A stretch of DNA of 40,799 bases from Hahella sp. HN01 (GTDB lineage Bacteria; Pseudomonadota; Gammaproteobacteria; Pseudomonadales; Oleiphilaceae). Positions 1 through 9,007 of this stretch are shown here, in pieces. The DNA is taken from the NCBI RefSeq assembly GCF_018986435.1, contig NZ_JAHMIN010000027.1, positions 1 through 40,799 on the forward strand, in the 5' to 3' direction. The position numbers and the translations under genes are program-made. Under the pieces are notes generated by a model. The model worked only from the letters and a program-made list of their open reading frames with translations. It had not been told where the DNA came from and made no database searches. Position 1 is the stretch's first letter, and each line of letters begins with the position of its first letter.

Positions 1-80
1 GTCAGGGGGAGGGGGGAGGAGAAAAGTAGTAATGCGTGCGTCAGGCTGATAGCGAGCGCTATTTCAGTGATGAAGGATGC

Positions 81-119
81 AAAACGAGGGTGCCCGGAGA
101 GTAGCTGTTACGCTCCGGG
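81..119 (-). terminator. Possible terminator of hexR
   Basis: CCCGGAG (93-99) and CTCCGGG (113-119) form a 7-bp stem, extended inside by GTA/TAC. On the minus strand the hairpin lies about 45 bases beyond the hexR stop. It is followed, after an 8-base gap, by only four T residues, so it is a weak candidate. Nothing else is recognisable in bases 1-165. Confidence 0.3.
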
Positions 120-165
120 TGTGGGCTTATATAGAAAGCAGAAATAGAAGAATCAGCGCGCAGAT

Positions 166-1050
166 TTAGGCGCCTTCAGCGCCGTCATCGTGAGGATAAC
201 GGGTGTCGCGCAGGCTGTCCTTGATGCGCTTCAGATGTGAGTGGAAGTCTGCGCCGCGCTTGAGGGTGACCCCGGTGGCGAGAATGTCGATCACCGCTAA
301 ATGCACGATGCGCGACGTCATGGGCATGTATACGTCCGTATCTTCCGGCGCGATAACGTCCAGCGCCACGGTGCACTCCTTCGCCAACGGAGAGTCCGGC
401 GCGGTGATGCCGATCACGATGGCGCCCCGCTCCCGCGCAATTTTGGCGACTTCCACCATTTCCCGCGTACGACCGGTGTAAGAAATGGTGACGATGGCGT
501 CGCCGGTATGCGCGGCGGCGGCGACCATGCGTTGCATGAGAAAGTCGTCGTAGGCGGTGACCGGAATATTGAAGCGGAAGAACTTATGCTGGGCGTCGAT
601 AGCTACGGCGGCGGAGGCGCCCATGCCGAAAAACGAAATTTGCTTAGCTTGGATCAGGTAGTCCACCGCCTTGGAAATGCCGGAGGTGTTCAGGGACTGT
701 CTGGCTTTATCCAGATCGGCGATAGTACTGAGGAATATTTTGTCGCTGTACTCCTCAACGGTATCGCTCGACTCCACGCTCTGGCTCACATAAGGCGTGC
801 CGCTGGCGAGGCTTTGCGCTAGCTGGATTTTGAAATCGGGAAACCCGCTGGCCGCGAAATTACGACAAAAGCGGTTAACGGTCGGTTCACTGACGTCGGA
901 GGCGCGCGCCAGTGCGGCTATACTGTAGCGAGTAGCGGCTTTGGGGTCGCGCAGGATGACTTCGGCGACTTTGCGCTCGGATTTATTCAAATCGTCGAGC
1001 CTCTGCCGGATCACCTCCAGCAGATTCTGGTGGGATATGGTTTCATTCAT
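166..1050 (-). CDS. hexR: HexR-type RpiR/MurR family transcriptional regulator
   Basis: Predicted DNA-binding regulator of central sugar metabolism; the HexR family senses KDPG, the Entner-Doudoroff intermediate. The N-terminal 80 residues form an RpiR-type helix-turn-helix (motif [15 protein letters not shown], then [14 protein letters not shown]). The rest is a SIS sugar-phosphate domain with the [11 protein letters not shown] and [12 protein letters not shown] loops. The ATG at 1050 gives 294 residues, the usual family length, and starts like known HexR proteins. An in-frame ATG at 1107 and TTG at 1179 also exist, but starting there would put the inverted repeat at 1087-1104 inside the gene, whereas with the 1050 start it sits in the leader. 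Divergent from zwf-pgl-eda, the classical HexR target, which makes the assignment firm. Autoregulation is likely but inferred. Confidence 0.92.
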   Translation of the reverse strand: MNETISHQNLLEVIRQRLDDLNKSERKVAEVILRDPKAATRYSIAALARASDVSEPTVNRFCRNFAASGFPDFKIQLAQSLASGTPYVSQSVESSDTVEEYSDKIFLSTIADLDKARQSLNTSGISKAVDYLIQAKQISFFGMGASAAVAIDAQHKFFRFNIPVTAYDDFLMQRMVAAAAHTGDAIVTISYTGRTREMVEVAKIARERGAIVIGITAPDSPLAKECTVALDVIAPEDTDVYMPMTSRIVHLAVIDILATGVTLKRGADFHSHLKRIKDSLRDTRYPHDDGAEGA

Positions 1051-1086
1051 TATCTGTATGGATTCCGGGAGCGATTTATTTATTGT

Positions 1087-1104
1087 TGTAGTGAAATTAC
1101 TACA
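1087..1104. promoter_or_regulatory. Putative HexR operator 1 (hexR side)
   Basis: Perfect inverted repeat TGTAGT-GAAATT-ACTACA. It resembles the published HexR palindromes of gammaproteobacteria (TGTAAT-type arms around an A/T centre). It lies 37 bases upstream of the chosen hexR start, so binding would be expected to repress hexR itself. The assignment rests on position and similarity to a remembered consensus. Confidence 0.62.
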
Positions 1105-1211
1105 CATTTTGTTATCGCCTCTAATATAACCCTGCGCATCCTGGGTCGCCAGCCGAACGGTCGGTCGGCCACTAGTCAATAAGTGGAAGGGAAATCAGTG
1201 AAAACGGGAAA

Positions 1212-1229
1212 TGTAGTAAAATTATCACA
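1212..1229. promoter_or_regulatory. Putative HexR operator 2 (zwf side)
   Basis: TGTAGT-AAAATT-ATCACA, an imperfect copy of the repeat at 1087-1104 with the same 18-base length and A/T centre. It lies 67 bases upstream of the zwf start, so it probably controls zwf-pgl-eda. Confidence 0.6.
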
Positions 1230-1296
1230 ATATTTGCCGTTTCAGGTTGAAAATACCAATTTTTTGTCTCAAAATTACGAATAATTACTACCAAAT

Positions 1297-2781
1297 ATGA
1301 AAATTATGAATCGAGCAGCATCTACACAATGTGACTTGGCGCTCTTCGGCGCGCTGGGCGATCTGGCGCAACGCAAGTTGTTTCCGGCGCTATTTCAACT
1401 GGAGCGGGCGAAACTGCTACATCCGCAGACTCGCATTCTCGCGCTGGCCAGACAGGAAGTTGACGAAGAGTCCTTCAAAGCGCAGACCCTGGAGCGTTTC
1501 AAGGCGTTACTGCCCAAGAATGACTTGGAAGAGGCGGCGCTGAAACGCTTTTTCGACAAAGTCCGCTTCCAGCAGCTCGATTTCGGCGATGCCGAAGGCT
1601 ATCGCAGTATCAATCAATGGCGCGGGGATTCTGAAGTTCCTCTGATCGTCTACATGGCGACCCCTCCCGCGATCTACGGCATGATCGGGGAAAACCTGAA
1701 AAGCGCCGACTGCGTTCAGCCGTCCACCCGCGTAGTGGTGGAGAAACCCATCGGTCATAATCTGGAGTCTTCTTTCGAGATCAATGACCGTTTGGCGGAG
1801 TTCTTTGATGAATCCCAGCTGTATCGCATTGACCACTATCTGGGTAAAGAAACCGTACAGAACCTGATTGCGCTGCGCTTCGCCAACAACCTGTTCGCGA
1901 CTCAGTGGAATCAGCGTTACATCTCCCACGTGGAAATTACGGTCGCGGAGAAAGTCGGCATCGAAGGGCGCTGGGGATATTTTGACAAGGCGGGACAGCT
2001 GCGTGATATGGTGCAGAACCATCTGCTGCAATTGTTGTGTCTGATCGCCATGGACCCGCCTTCTGATCTGTCCGCTGGCAGTATCCGCGATGAAAAAGTG
2101 AAAGTGCTGAAAGCGCTGAAGCCGATTACGCCGGATCTGATGGAAACTCACATGGTGCGCGGACAGTACACCGCTGGCAACATCGACGGCAAACCCGTTC
2201 CAGGATATCTGGACGAAGAGGGCTCCAACGAGGGCAGCTCCACGGAAAGTTTCGTCGCCATCAAAGCGGAAATCTGTAACTGGCGTTGGGCGGGCGTGCC
2301 TTTCTATATGCGCACCGGTAAGCGTATGCCGCAGAAGCTGTCGGAAATCATCATTCACTTCAAGCCGGCGCCGCACTATATATTTGATCCTGACCAGAAA
2401 CATCTGGCCAACAACAAACTGATTATCCGTCTGCAACCGGATGAAGGCATTTCCCTGCAGGTGCTGACCAAAGACCAGGGCCTGGATAAAGGCATGCGTC
2501 TGCGTCAGGGCCCATTGCAACTGAGTTTCTCCGAAGCTTTCAACACGGGCCGGGTGCCTGACGCCTACGAGCGATTGCTGTGGGAAGTCATCAAAGGCAA
2601 CCAGTACCTGTTCGTGCGTCGCGATGAAGTGGAGTACGCGTGGCGCTGGATTGACCAGGTCATTGAAGGCTGGGCTGAGTTGGGACTGCCGCCCAAGAAA
2701 TATCCTGCAGGAAGCTGGGGGCCCGTGGCTTCCATCGCCATGATCACCCGGGACGGAAGGAGCTGGTACGAAGATGCTTGA
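1297..2781 (+). CDS. zwf: Glucose-6-phosphate 1-dehydrogenase
   Basis: Cytoplasmic enzyme oxidising glucose-6-phosphate to 6-phosphogluconolactone with NADP; entry step of the Entner-Doudoroff and pentose phosphate routes. The nucleotide-binding fingerprint [10 protein letters not shown] is at residues 18-27, EKPIGHN at 149-155, and the active-site signature DHYLGKE at 179-185. The length of 494 residues is normal. There are two possible starts, ATG at 1297 and ATG at 1306, and neither has a visible Shine-Dalgarno sequence, which is unusual beside the strong sites elsewhere in the window. First gene of zwf-pgl-eda; its last 8 bases overlap pgl. Candidate HexR operators lie upstream. Confidence 0.97.
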   Translation: MKIMNRAASTQCDLALFGALGDLAQRKLFPALFQLERAKLLHPQTRILALARQEVDEESFKAQTLERFKALLPKNDLEEAALKRFFDKVRFQQLDFGDAEGYRSINQWRGDSEVPLIVYMATPPAIYGMIGENLKSADCVQPSTRVVVEKPIGHNLESSFEINDRLAEFFDESQLYRIDHYLGKETVQNLIALRFANNLFATQWNQRYISHVEITVAEKVGIEGRWGYFDKAGQLRDMVQNHLLQLLCLIAMDPPSDLSAGSIRDEKVKVLKALKPITPDLMETHMVRGQYTAGNIDGKPVPGYLDEEGSNEGSSTESFVAIKAEICNWRWAGVPFYMRTGKRMPQKLSEIIIHFKPAPHYIFDPDQKHLANNKLIIRLQPDEGISLQVLTKDQGLDKGMRLRQGPLQLSFSEAFNTGRVPDAYERLLWEVIKGNQYLFVRRDEVEYAWRWIDQVIEGWAELGLPPKKYPAGSWGPVASIAMITRDGRSWYEDA

Positions 2782-3481
2782 ACTATCCTGGCCGCAGGGC
2801 GTCACCCTGCAATTGGAAGAAGAACGTGAAGCGCTGGCGCATAAGCTGGCGTTGCAAACGGCGGAGTGGCTGCGCGCCGCACTGCAGGAAAAAGAACGCG
2901 CCTTGCTGGTGATTTCCGGCGGTCGTACGCCGGTGGCTTTCTTCAAGTCGCTGGCGCAGCAGGAGCTGCCTTGGAGCAAGGTGGACGTCACTCTGGCGGA
3001 TGAGCGCTGGGTGGATGAAACCCACGACGACAGCAACGCCGCGCTGGTAAAAGAATTTTTATTGCAAGGCCCTGCGGCGGAAGCGAATTTCATGCCGCTG
3101 AAAAATGCAGCTGCGACCCCTGAAGAAGGGTGCGAACAACTGGAAGCCAGTCTGGCTGAATTGTCCTGGCCGATTGATGTTCTGATTTTGGGAATGGGCG
3201 CGGACGGGCACACCGCCTCTCTGTTCCCGGGCGCGAAAGAGCTGGCCCACGGCCTGGACACCACAGACAAGTGCGCCCCGATGCATCCGGTCACGGCTCT
3301 GCATCCGCGCATGACGCTTTCCTACAAGGTTTTGGCGGCGGCCAAGCATCAGGCGCTGCATATCACTGGCGAAGACAAGCTGACCACCCTGAACAAGGTG
3401 CTGGCCAAGCTGGACGCCGTGGCGGAGATGCCCGTGCGCGGATTTATCCGCCCAGGCCTCAATGTTTTTTGGAGTCCTTGA
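2774..3481 (+). CDS. pgl: 6-phosphogluconolactonase
   Basis: Hydrolyses 6-phosphogluconolactone, the product of Zwf, to 6-phosphogluconate in the cytoplasm. DevB/SOL-type family. Conserved blocks are SGGRTP (48-53), LADERWV (74-80) and [14 protein letters not shown] (140-153), the last carrying the catalytic His. The length of 235 residues fits the family. The start overlaps the zwf stop by 8 bases, so translation is probably coupled. It is followed 37 bases later by eda. Confidence 0.96.
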   Translation: MLELSWPQGVTLQLEEEREALAHKLALQTAEWLRAALQEKERALLVISGGRTPVAFFKSLAQQELPWSKVDVTLADERWVDETHDDSNAALVKEFLLQGPAAEANFMPLKNAAATPEEGCEQLEASLAELSWPIDVLILGMGADGHTASLFPGAKELAHGLDTTDKCAPMHPVTALHPRMTLSYKVLAAAKHQALHITGEDKLTTLNKVLAKLDAVAEMPVRGFIRPGLNVFWSP

Positions 3482-3518
3482 GAAGGAACCTCGAGAGTAA
3501 TAGAGAGAATAGAAACCT

Positions 3519-4172
3519 ATGACATCCCAGACCTATCCTGAAGCGTTGCAAAAACAACTGGACGCTATCGTAAGCAGTTGCCCGTTGGTGCCGGTCATCA
3601 CTATCGATCGTCCGGAAGACGCGTTGCCGCTCGGGAAAGCCCTGGTGGAAGGCGGCGTCCGTATTCTGGAAATTACCTTGCGCACGCCGCACGCCCTGCA
3701 GGCGATCACGGACCTGCGGGCCGCGCTCCCCGAAGTTTGGGTTGGCGTAGGCACGGTGGCGACGGTTGAGCAATTCAAAGCAGCGGAAGACGCTGGCGCT
3801 CAATTCGTCATCACGCCGGGCTCCACCAAAGAACTGTTGGAATATGGCCTGACGGCGAAAATTCCGATGTTGCCGGGTGTATCTTCACTGTCTGAAGTCA
3901 TGGAAGGTTATCGCCTGGGATATCGCGCATTTAAGTTCTTCCCGGCGGAAGTCGCTGGCGGCGTGTCTGCGCTGAAGGCTTTCTCCGGTCCTTTCCCCAA
4001 TGTGAAGTTCTGCCCGACAGGCGGCATCACCCGGGAAAAAGCGAAAGATTATCTTGCCCTGCCAAACGTATTGGCGGTTGGCGGCTCTTGGTTAACCCCC
4101 AAAGACGCTATTTCCGCTGGCGATTGGCGGCAGATCCGAACTATTGCTGAAGAGAGTCTGGCCGCTATCTGA
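3519..4172 (+). CDS. eda: 2-keto-3-deoxy-6-phosphogluconate aldolase
   Basis: Class I aldolase cleaving KDPG to pyruvate and glyceraldehyde-3-phosphate, the last step of the Entner-Doudoroff pathway. It may also act on 4-hydroxy-2-oxoglutarate, as many family members do. The catalytic Glu is in RILEITLRT (E51). The Schiff-base Lys is in FKFFPAE (K139). The phosphate-binding CPTGGI block follows. The length of 217 residues is normal. It is the third gene of the zwf operon and is followed by a rho-independent terminator. Its partner dehydratase edd starts at the far end of this window, with gap-pyk beside it. Confidence 0.96.
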   Translation: MTSQTYPEALQKQLDAIVSSCPLVPVITIDRPEDALPLGKALVEGGVRILEITLRTPHALQAITDLRAALPEVWVGVGTVATVEQFKAAEDAGAQFVITPGSTKELLEYGLTAKIPMLPGVSSLSEVMEGYRLGYRAFKFFPAEVAGGVSALKAFSGPFPNVKFCPTGGITREKAKDYLALPNVLAVGGSWLTPKDAISAGDWRQIRTIAEESLAAI

Positions 4173-4239
4173 CGGCGACTGGAATCTCTCTTTATCGATA
4201 GCAACGACCCTCCCTCATTGCATTAGCAATATATTTTTT

Positions 4240-4263
4240 ACCCGTCGCCTGGCGGGTTTTTTT
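4240..4263 (+). terminator. Terminator of zwf-pgl-eda
   Basis: ACCCG (4240-4244) pairs with CGGGT (4253-4257), followed by a run of seven T. It is about 70 bases after the eda stop. Confidence 0.75.
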
Positions 4264-4271
4264 ATTTCTGA

Positions 4272-4296
4272 GCAGACCTATTCAATCAGGGTCTGC
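4272..4296 (-). other. Hairpin after the AstE-like gene
   Basis: GCAGACC (4272-4278) and GGTCTGC (4290-4296) are a perfect 7-bp inverted repeat with an 11-base loop. It starts 6 bases beyond the stop of the minus-strand gene at 4303. There is no T run on that strand, so it may be a 3' stabiliser rather than an intrinsic terminator. Confidence 0.35.
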
Positions 4297-4302
4297 ATGA
4301 GA

Positions 4303-5322
4303 TCAGGTATTGGCGCAGTCTATAAAGTAAAACAGGCAGTCGGTGGTGGCGATGATGGGATTGGTGGTCACCATGAACAGTTTCAATGGATGTTTGGGGG
4401 AGAGTCTTCCGTTGATATCGGCGAAGTGATCATGCAGGCGCTCCCGCCCCAGATGGTCTTTGGCGGTCAAAGCTTCCAGGCCCGCCGCGCCTAGAATAGC
4501 CAGACGTTCGCCGGCGGGCACTGAACCGTAATTGAAACGGGCGGCGTCCAACGGCAGTGTTAGCGCCGCATCGGGGTCAGCAGCATCGCCGTAGTGCACT
4601 CGTCGGCCTGGCTTCAATTCCATGCGAATAGGATTGCGAAACCGGTTCACGCCATAATCGCGCCCGGCGGCGGCAAGCACCTGCTCGCTGCCGAAGTAAC
4701 GCTGCATGCCTTCCCGCGCAATTAGCAGAGAGGTTTCATCCTGGGCGCCGCCGCACTCTATCGTCACTGTGGGCACGTCCAGCTCGCTGATTTCCATCAG
4801 AGCTCCCAGGCGCAGGTCGGTGACAATCAGGTCGTTAGTCCAGAGTGAGGTCAGGGCGCGGTGATCGGCGTCGCAGCGTATGGCGACGCCGAAGGCGGGA
4901 CCGCTGCCTGACGTATTGTGCAGATCAATCAGGCACTCGGGTTTGCTGTCGTGCAAGAATTGCAGAATCGCTTCGGCTAATTTGCCCTGACCATCATCAA
5001 AGGGGGGGCGGAAGCAGCGGTTGAGATCACGCTGGCCAGGCAGCATGCGCTGGCTGAACATCGGAGGGGCCAAAGCCGCGGGAATGGAAGCGATAATGAC
5101 ATCCAGGTCCACTGCTGGGGTTTCGCCGGAGCACAGGTACGCGTACAAGGCGCGGGCGCCGGAGGGCTCGTTGCCGTGCAGCAAGGTGCAGAAAGCGCGG
5201 CGGCGTGAATGGTCGCGGCCCTGCAGACGAATCAGCGTGGGACCGCCCAGGCGTTGCAAGAAACGGGTGAAGTCCTCTTCCAGCGCTAAGCTGCGAATTC
5301 CTTCAATGACCTTGAGCGGCAT
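4303..5322 (-). CDS. AstE/aspartoacylase-family zinc amidohydrolase
   Basis: Predicted zinc-dependent hydrolase of an N-acyl amino acid or gamma-amide bond. The M14-like zinc ligands are visible: H49 and E52 in HGNEPSG, and H135 in DLHNTSGSG. Substrate-binding RDLNRCF is at 98-104, and a likely catalytic Glu is in TIECGG (E189). The length of 339 residues fits AstE or aspartoacylase. None of the other arginine-succinyltransferase (ast) genes is nearby, so a role in arginine breakdown is not supported. It lies 48 bases downstream of a carboxylate-amine ligase gene on the same strand, with a good ribosome site (AAGGGGG), so the two are likely one transcript. It may release or recycle a product made by that ligase (inference). 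Confidence 0.8.
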   Translation of the reverse strand: MPLKVIEGIRSLALEEDFTRFLQRLGGPTLIRLQGRDHSRRRAFCTLLHGNEPSGARALYAYLCSGETPAVDLDVIIASIPAALAPPMFSQRMLPGQRDLNRCFRPPFDDGQGKLAEAILQFLHDSKPECLIDLHNTSGSGPAFGVAIRCDADHRALTSLWTNDLIVTDLRLGALMEISELDVPTVTIECGGAQDETSLLIAREGMQRYFGSEQVLAAAGRDYGVNRFRNPIRMELKPGRRVHYGDAADPDAALTLPLDAARFNYGSVPAGERLAILGAAGLEALTAKDHLGRERLHDHFADINGRLSPKHPLKLFMVTTNPIIATTDCLFYFIDCANT

Positions 5323-5370
5323 AATAGACAGCCCCCTTGGAGATTCTCTGAGTCGATGGACGCATAAGAC

Positions 5371-6843
5371 TTAATAGGTCCATCGATGCACGGGGTCTCC
5401 ACTACGATAATTATCCTGATAGCGAATCACCAGCTCTCTTAACGCATCTTCATCATTGCGCTGGAGACGCAGTTTCTCAAGCATGCGTAATTGCCAGAGC
5501 GCGCCGTTGACCGGTTGCGCCAGATTCTGAGAGCACACTCCCAGATAGTGACGAATCTCCTCCGGGTCGATGGGCAGTGCGTTCAGGCCTTGTTCCGCCA
5601 CCGGCAGCATGTCGTCCAGAATGTCCATGACTGGCCGCTCCTGCAAGCCTTCGCCGCCTTGTCCCGGCCAGAACAGCCTGGCGCGCAGTCCGTATTTGGC
5701 GGCGCGGTAAAAGTTGTATTCGCAGTAGCGGAAAGGAATGGCGGGAAGCATCTCCTGCATGGACGGGCGCAACCCTTCGATCAGCCCCACCATTAGGGCG
5801 GCGTTGGCGAGCATGTCCGTGGTGCTGGGGCCGGCGGGCAGCGCGCGTATTTCTATGCGGATATGGCCGCCGTCCACCGGATCATAGATGGGGCGATTCC
5901 AGGCCCAGATACTGCCCTGATGCAAGCGCAGCTCATCCAAGAGCGGCGCCTGCCCGGGACGGGGCGCGTCGTCATCGCCGCAAATGGGGAGCAGCGGCTC
6001 AAACAGCGAGACGCCTTCGCAGAAAATCTCATGGGCGTCTTTGCGCACCCAGCCATTGCCGAATAACACCCTTGCGGGCAGCCTGAAGCGCAATGGCGTT
6101 TCCATGCGACAGTCTGTCGCCTGTTTGAACAGGGCGATACGGGTTTCATGCCAGAGTCGACGCCCCAGAAACAACGGCGAATTGGCCGCCAGCGCCACGG
6201 CAAGCGGCGTGGCCAGTTGCGCGGCGTTAAAGGCGTCGGCGAAGTCCCCAGGGTTCACCCGATAATGAAACTGGAAAGAGGTGTTGGCGCCTTCCAGGGA
6301 TACATCCTGCCAATACAGATCAAGCGTATCGCGGCCTTTGATGCTGATGTGAAAATCTTCACCTCGTTTATCCCGCAACTGTCGCGCCAGGGCCTGATAA
6401 CGGGGACTCTCTGTAATCGCCTCCGGCCCCATATCTTCAGACGTCAGCGTCGGCAGAATGCCAATGGGCAGGAGTGAGGCCCCTTGCGCGGCGGCGTGAG
6501 TTTCCAGCGATTGCAAGACGCCGTCGATCTGTTGCTGCAGGGCGCGGAAAGGCGTTCCGGCGGCGGGTGTCGGCTCCAGATTATATTCTAGATTGAAGCG
6601 ATTCAGCTCCAGCGTCAGATTGGGATCGTCAACGGCGGCCTGGATTTCCTGGTTTTTGGCCGTGGGCCGACCGTGCTTGTCGATGATGTATAGCTCCAGC
6701 TCCGCTCCGAAGGACGGCGGTCCGACGCCAAAGGCGGGGTCATCGAGCAAGTTTCGCAACGTCGCCAGATTTTCCTGTAATCGTCGTTGGAAGTCCGCGT
6801 ATTCCTGAGCGCTGAACCGCGCCTTATCAATATGTCGCCCCAT
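5371..6843 (-). CDS. GCS2-type carboxylate-amine ligase (glutamate-cysteine ligase-like)
   Basis: Predicted ATP-dependent ligase that activates a carboxylate and joins it to an amine, in the glutamine-synthetase fold family of plant-type glutamate-cysteine ligase and YbdK (COG2170-like). Features are the metal/ATP-binding GAELELYIID (46-55), ELNRFNLEYNLEP (79-91), QFHYRVNP (191-198), ALAANSPLFLG and HETRI (232-236). The length of 490 residues is longer than YbdK (about 370). It sits between a FemAB/GNAT-like gene (117-base gap) and an AstE-like hydrolase (48-base gap). The real substrate is unknown: glutathione synthesis is possible, but no gshB is adjacent, so another gamma-glutamyl or amino-acid amide is equally likely. 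Confidence 0.78.
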   Translation of the reverse strand: MGRHIDKARFSAQEYADFQRRLQENLATLRNLLDDPAFGVGPPSFGAELELYIIDKHGRPTAKNQEIQAAVDDPNLTLELNRFNLEYNLEPTPAAGTPFRALQQQIDGVLQSLETHAAAQGASLLPIGILPTLTSEDMGPEAITESPRYQALARQLRDKRGEDFHISIKGRDTLDLYWQDVSLEGANTSFQFHYRVNPGDFADAFNAAQLATPLAVALAANSPLFLGRRLWHETRIALFKQATDCRMETPLRFRLPARVLFGNGWVRKDAHEIFCEGVSLFEPLLPICGDDDAPRPGQAPLLDELRLHQGSIWAWNRPIYDPVDGGHIRIEIRALPAGPSTTDMLANAALMVGLIEGLRPSMQEMLPAIPFRYCEYNFYRAAKYGLRARLFWPGQGGEGLQERPVMDILDDMLPVAEQGLNALPIDPEEIRHYLGVCSQNLAQPVNGALWQLRMLEKLRLQRNDEDALRELVIRYQDNYRSGDPVHRWTY

Positions 6844-6960
6844 CTTCGCGAGTTCTCCAGCAACCGCTCACGCAGCTCACTTTTTTAATTAAAGTAGGCT
6901 AACTTTTCGGGGTGCGAAACTGCAGTGTGAAAAAAGCGGTTGCAGGGCGTCTTGTTCTGC

Positions 6961-8112
6961 TTACTCAGCCTGCTTGAAGGGAAGGTGGGCATTGGCGTCG
7001 CGCACATACTCACTGACGCCTTCGCGTTCTTCATCCAGAAAGTTGGCGATGGCCTGACGGAAAGCGGGATGCTCGATTCTATGCAGGGAGTAGGTGGGCG
7101 TGGGCCGAAATCCTCGTAGCAATTTATGCTCCCCTTGAGCGCCTGCGTCAAAGCGCAACAATTTATGCGCAATGCAGTAATCGATGCCCTGGTAATAGCA
7201 GGTCTCGAAATGCAGATGATTGAACTCTTCAGTACAGCCCCAGTAGCGGCCGAACAGTGTTGACTGATTCTTCAGGAACAAGGAGCCGGCGACGTAGCGC
7301 TGCTCCCGTTGCGCCAGGATGAGAAATACCTGCTCCGGCATGGCAGCAATCAGACGCTGGAAAAAGGTGTAGCTGAGGTAGGGCCGCTGTCCTCGTTTCA
7401 GGTAAGTTAACTGGTAGAAGTCGTAAAAAGCCTCCAGTTCAGACTCGCCCACATCCGGGCCTTCGATGACCTTGAATGCAATGCCTTGGCTGAGCACTGC
7501 CTGGCGTTCTTTACGGATGTTCTTGCGTTTGCGTGAGACTAGCGCCTGCAAAAAGTCATCAAAGGACGCGTATCCTTCGTTGAGCCAGTGGAACTGGGTT
7601 CCGTGGCGCAACAGCAGAGATTTGTCTTCACTCAGACTTTTCCGCGTGGCTTCGTCTGGAAACAGCAAGTGCCAGGACGAGGCGCCGGTTTGATGCATGC
7701 GTTCGCCCATGGCGTGACTGATCGCCAGTGAGACACGCTCCCGCTCAGCGTTGGCGGAGACCAACAGACGCGGTCCGACGGAAGGCGTGAAAGGGATGGC
7801 AGTGAGCAGCTTCGGGTAATACTCCAGATCATGACGATGGTAGGCGTCCGCCCAGGCCCAGTCGAACACGTATTCCCCGTAGGAGTGGGTTTTCAGATAA
7901 CAGGGCGCAGCGCCAACTAAGGCGTCTTGGGCGTCGCGGATCAGAATATGTTGCGGCCGCCATCCGGTTGCTTCGGCGACGCAGCCGGTCGTCTCCAGGG
8001 CGTGCAGAAACTCGTAACGGATAAAAGGGTTGTCCACGCCGCTCAACTGATTCCATTGAACGGGGGAGACGGCTTCAATGCTGTCGATAAACTCCGCGCG
8101 CAGCGCTGTCAT
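6961..8112 (-). CDS. FemAB/GNAT-like acyltransferase (COG3146/DUF482 type)
   Basis: Predicted transferase of the acetyltransferase-like superfamily, a group that includes Fem-type aminoacyl transferases. Family-typical stretches are NPFIRYEFLHALE near the N terminus, the central VSRKRKNIRKERQAV, and the late RYWGCTEEFNHLHFETCYYQGIDYCI. The length of 383 residues is normal. The ATG at 8112 is preferred over the TTG at 8124. No good ribosome site is visible for either. First gene of a minus-strand trio with a GCS2-like ligase and an AstE-like hydrolase, so it may add an acyl or aminoacyl group in that pathway (inference). The substrate cannot be told from the sequence. Confidence 0.75.
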   Translation of the reverse strand: MTALRAEFIDSIEAVSPVQWNQLSGVDNPFIRYEFLHALETTGCVAEATGWRPQHILIRDAQDALVGAAPCYLKTHSYGEYVFDWAWADAYHRHDLEYYPKLLTAIPFTPSVGPRLLVSANAERERVSLAISHAMGERMHQTGASSWHLLFPDEATRKSLSEDKSLLLRHGTQFHWLNEGYASFDDFLQALVSRKRKNIRKERQAVLSQGIAFKVIEGPDVGESELEAFYDFYQLTYLKRGQRPYLSYTFFQRLIAAMPEQVFLILAQREQRYVAGSLFLKNQSTLFGRYWGCTEEFNHLHFETCYYQGIDYCIAHKLLRFDAGAQGEHKLLRGFRPTPTYSLHRIEHPAFRQAIANFLDEEREGVSEYVRDANAHLPFKQAE

Positions 8113-8177
8113 ACTCGGGCCCAATGCATGTTTCGATGAAACCAGGAATTTGGCCCATTATTGGTCAGTTCGCCGTA

Positions 8178-8212
8178 AAGGAAAAGCCGGAGCGACGCCT
8201 GCGCCGTCCGGC
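8178..8212 (-). terminator. Terminator of the solute-binding protein gene
   Basis: GCCGGA (8186-8191) and TCCGGC (8207-8212) form the outer stem of a GC-rich hairpin. On the minus strand it begins 10 bases after the stop at 8222 and is followed by TTTTCCTTT. Confidence 0.55.
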
Positions 8213-8221
8213 GGAAGGAGA

Positions 8222-8965
8222 TTACATGACGGATTCCAGGCCGCGCTGGGCGAGAATCTCCCGCGCCTCGCCGGATTCATAGGTTTTACGCAGCGCCTTA
8301 TTGAACTGGTTCACCAGTTTGCGTCCGGTTTTTTTGCTGAACCCAATGTGATAGTTGCGTTCCGTGTGGGTCCAGGCGAAACGGACTTTGTCCGCCAGCC
8401 CGCTTTGCCGCATCAGGTCGAGGCCCACGTCGCGATTAATATAAACAGAGTCGAGTTGTCCCTGAATCAGTTTTTTCAGGTTGCCCAGATCGTCCTTGGA
8501 CAGTTGTATGTCCATGTTCACCACAGGATTGATGCGATCCAGCGTTTTGGAGCTGCTGGACGGACCAAACACGCCCACCCTTTGGCCGCTGAAGCTGGAC
8601 AGGGTCAGGTAGTCCTTTTTGTCCGTCGCCGGCACGAAGAATCCCCAGCTGGTGCGCAGAACGGGCAGGGTGTAGTACATCCATTCCGCGCGGCTTTCGC
8701 TCCAGCTCACCAGATAAACGCCATTGACGACGCCGGCTTTTACCTGTTCTTCCGACTTACTGAAAGATTCCTGTTTGATGCTGCATTCCACATTGATCTT
8801 TTTGCAGGTGAGCAGAATGACGTCGGTGACGGGTCCCCCCATCTTGCCATTTTCCTCGTAAACGAAAGGGCTGAATTCCGCAGAGTTGAAGATGAGCTGT
8901 TCGGATCTGGCGTAGCCCGCCAGAGAAAGGGAGATGAAAGTGATGACCGAGATGATTAAGCGCAT
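8222..8965 (-). CDS. Periplasmic solute-binding protein, SBP_bac_3 family (orphan)
   Basis: Small periplasmic binding protein related to amino-acid ABC receptors. A signal peptide is at residues 1-21 (hydrophobic run IISVITFISLSLAGYA). The mature part is about 225 residues. Conserved features include FSPFVYEENGKMGGPVTDV near the start, the mid-protein hinge SGQRVGVFGPSSS, and the C-terminal FNKALRKTYESGEAREIL. No permease or ATPase gene is adjacent; it is a monocistronic gene between two terminators. Such orphan copies are common in marine gammaproteobacteria and may act as receptors or scavengers. The ligand is unknown. Confidence 0.8.
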   Translation of the reverse strand: MRLIISVITFISLSLAGYARSEQLIFNSAEFSPFVYEENGKMGGPVTDVILLTCKKINVECSIKQESFSKSEEQVKAGVVNGVYLVSWSESRAEWMYYTLPVLRTSWGFFVPATDKKDYLTLSSFSGQRVGVFGPSSSSKTLDRINPVVNMDIQLSKDDLGNLKKLIQGQLDSVYINRDVGLDLMRQSGLADKVRFAWTHTERNYHIGFSKKTGRKLVNQFNKALRKTYESGEAREILAQRGLESVM

Positions 8966-9007
8966 TTTGACTCCTGTATAGTTGGTCGTTTTATCGGAGC
9001 GAACTGC

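Noticed and set aside
1507-3312. A 601-residue open frame on the minus strand over zwf and pgl
   Set aside because: It lies wholly antisense to two genes with unambiguous catalytic motifs, has no ribosome site and its sequence matches no family. Long antisense frames are expected at this base composition.
4144-4494. A 116-residue plus-strand frame after eda
   Set aside because: It runs through the eda terminator and into the antisense of the AstE-like gene.
8078-8959. A 293-residue plus-strand frame over the solute-binding protein
   Set aside because: Antisense shadow; the minus-strand gene has a signal peptide, family motifs and a terminator.
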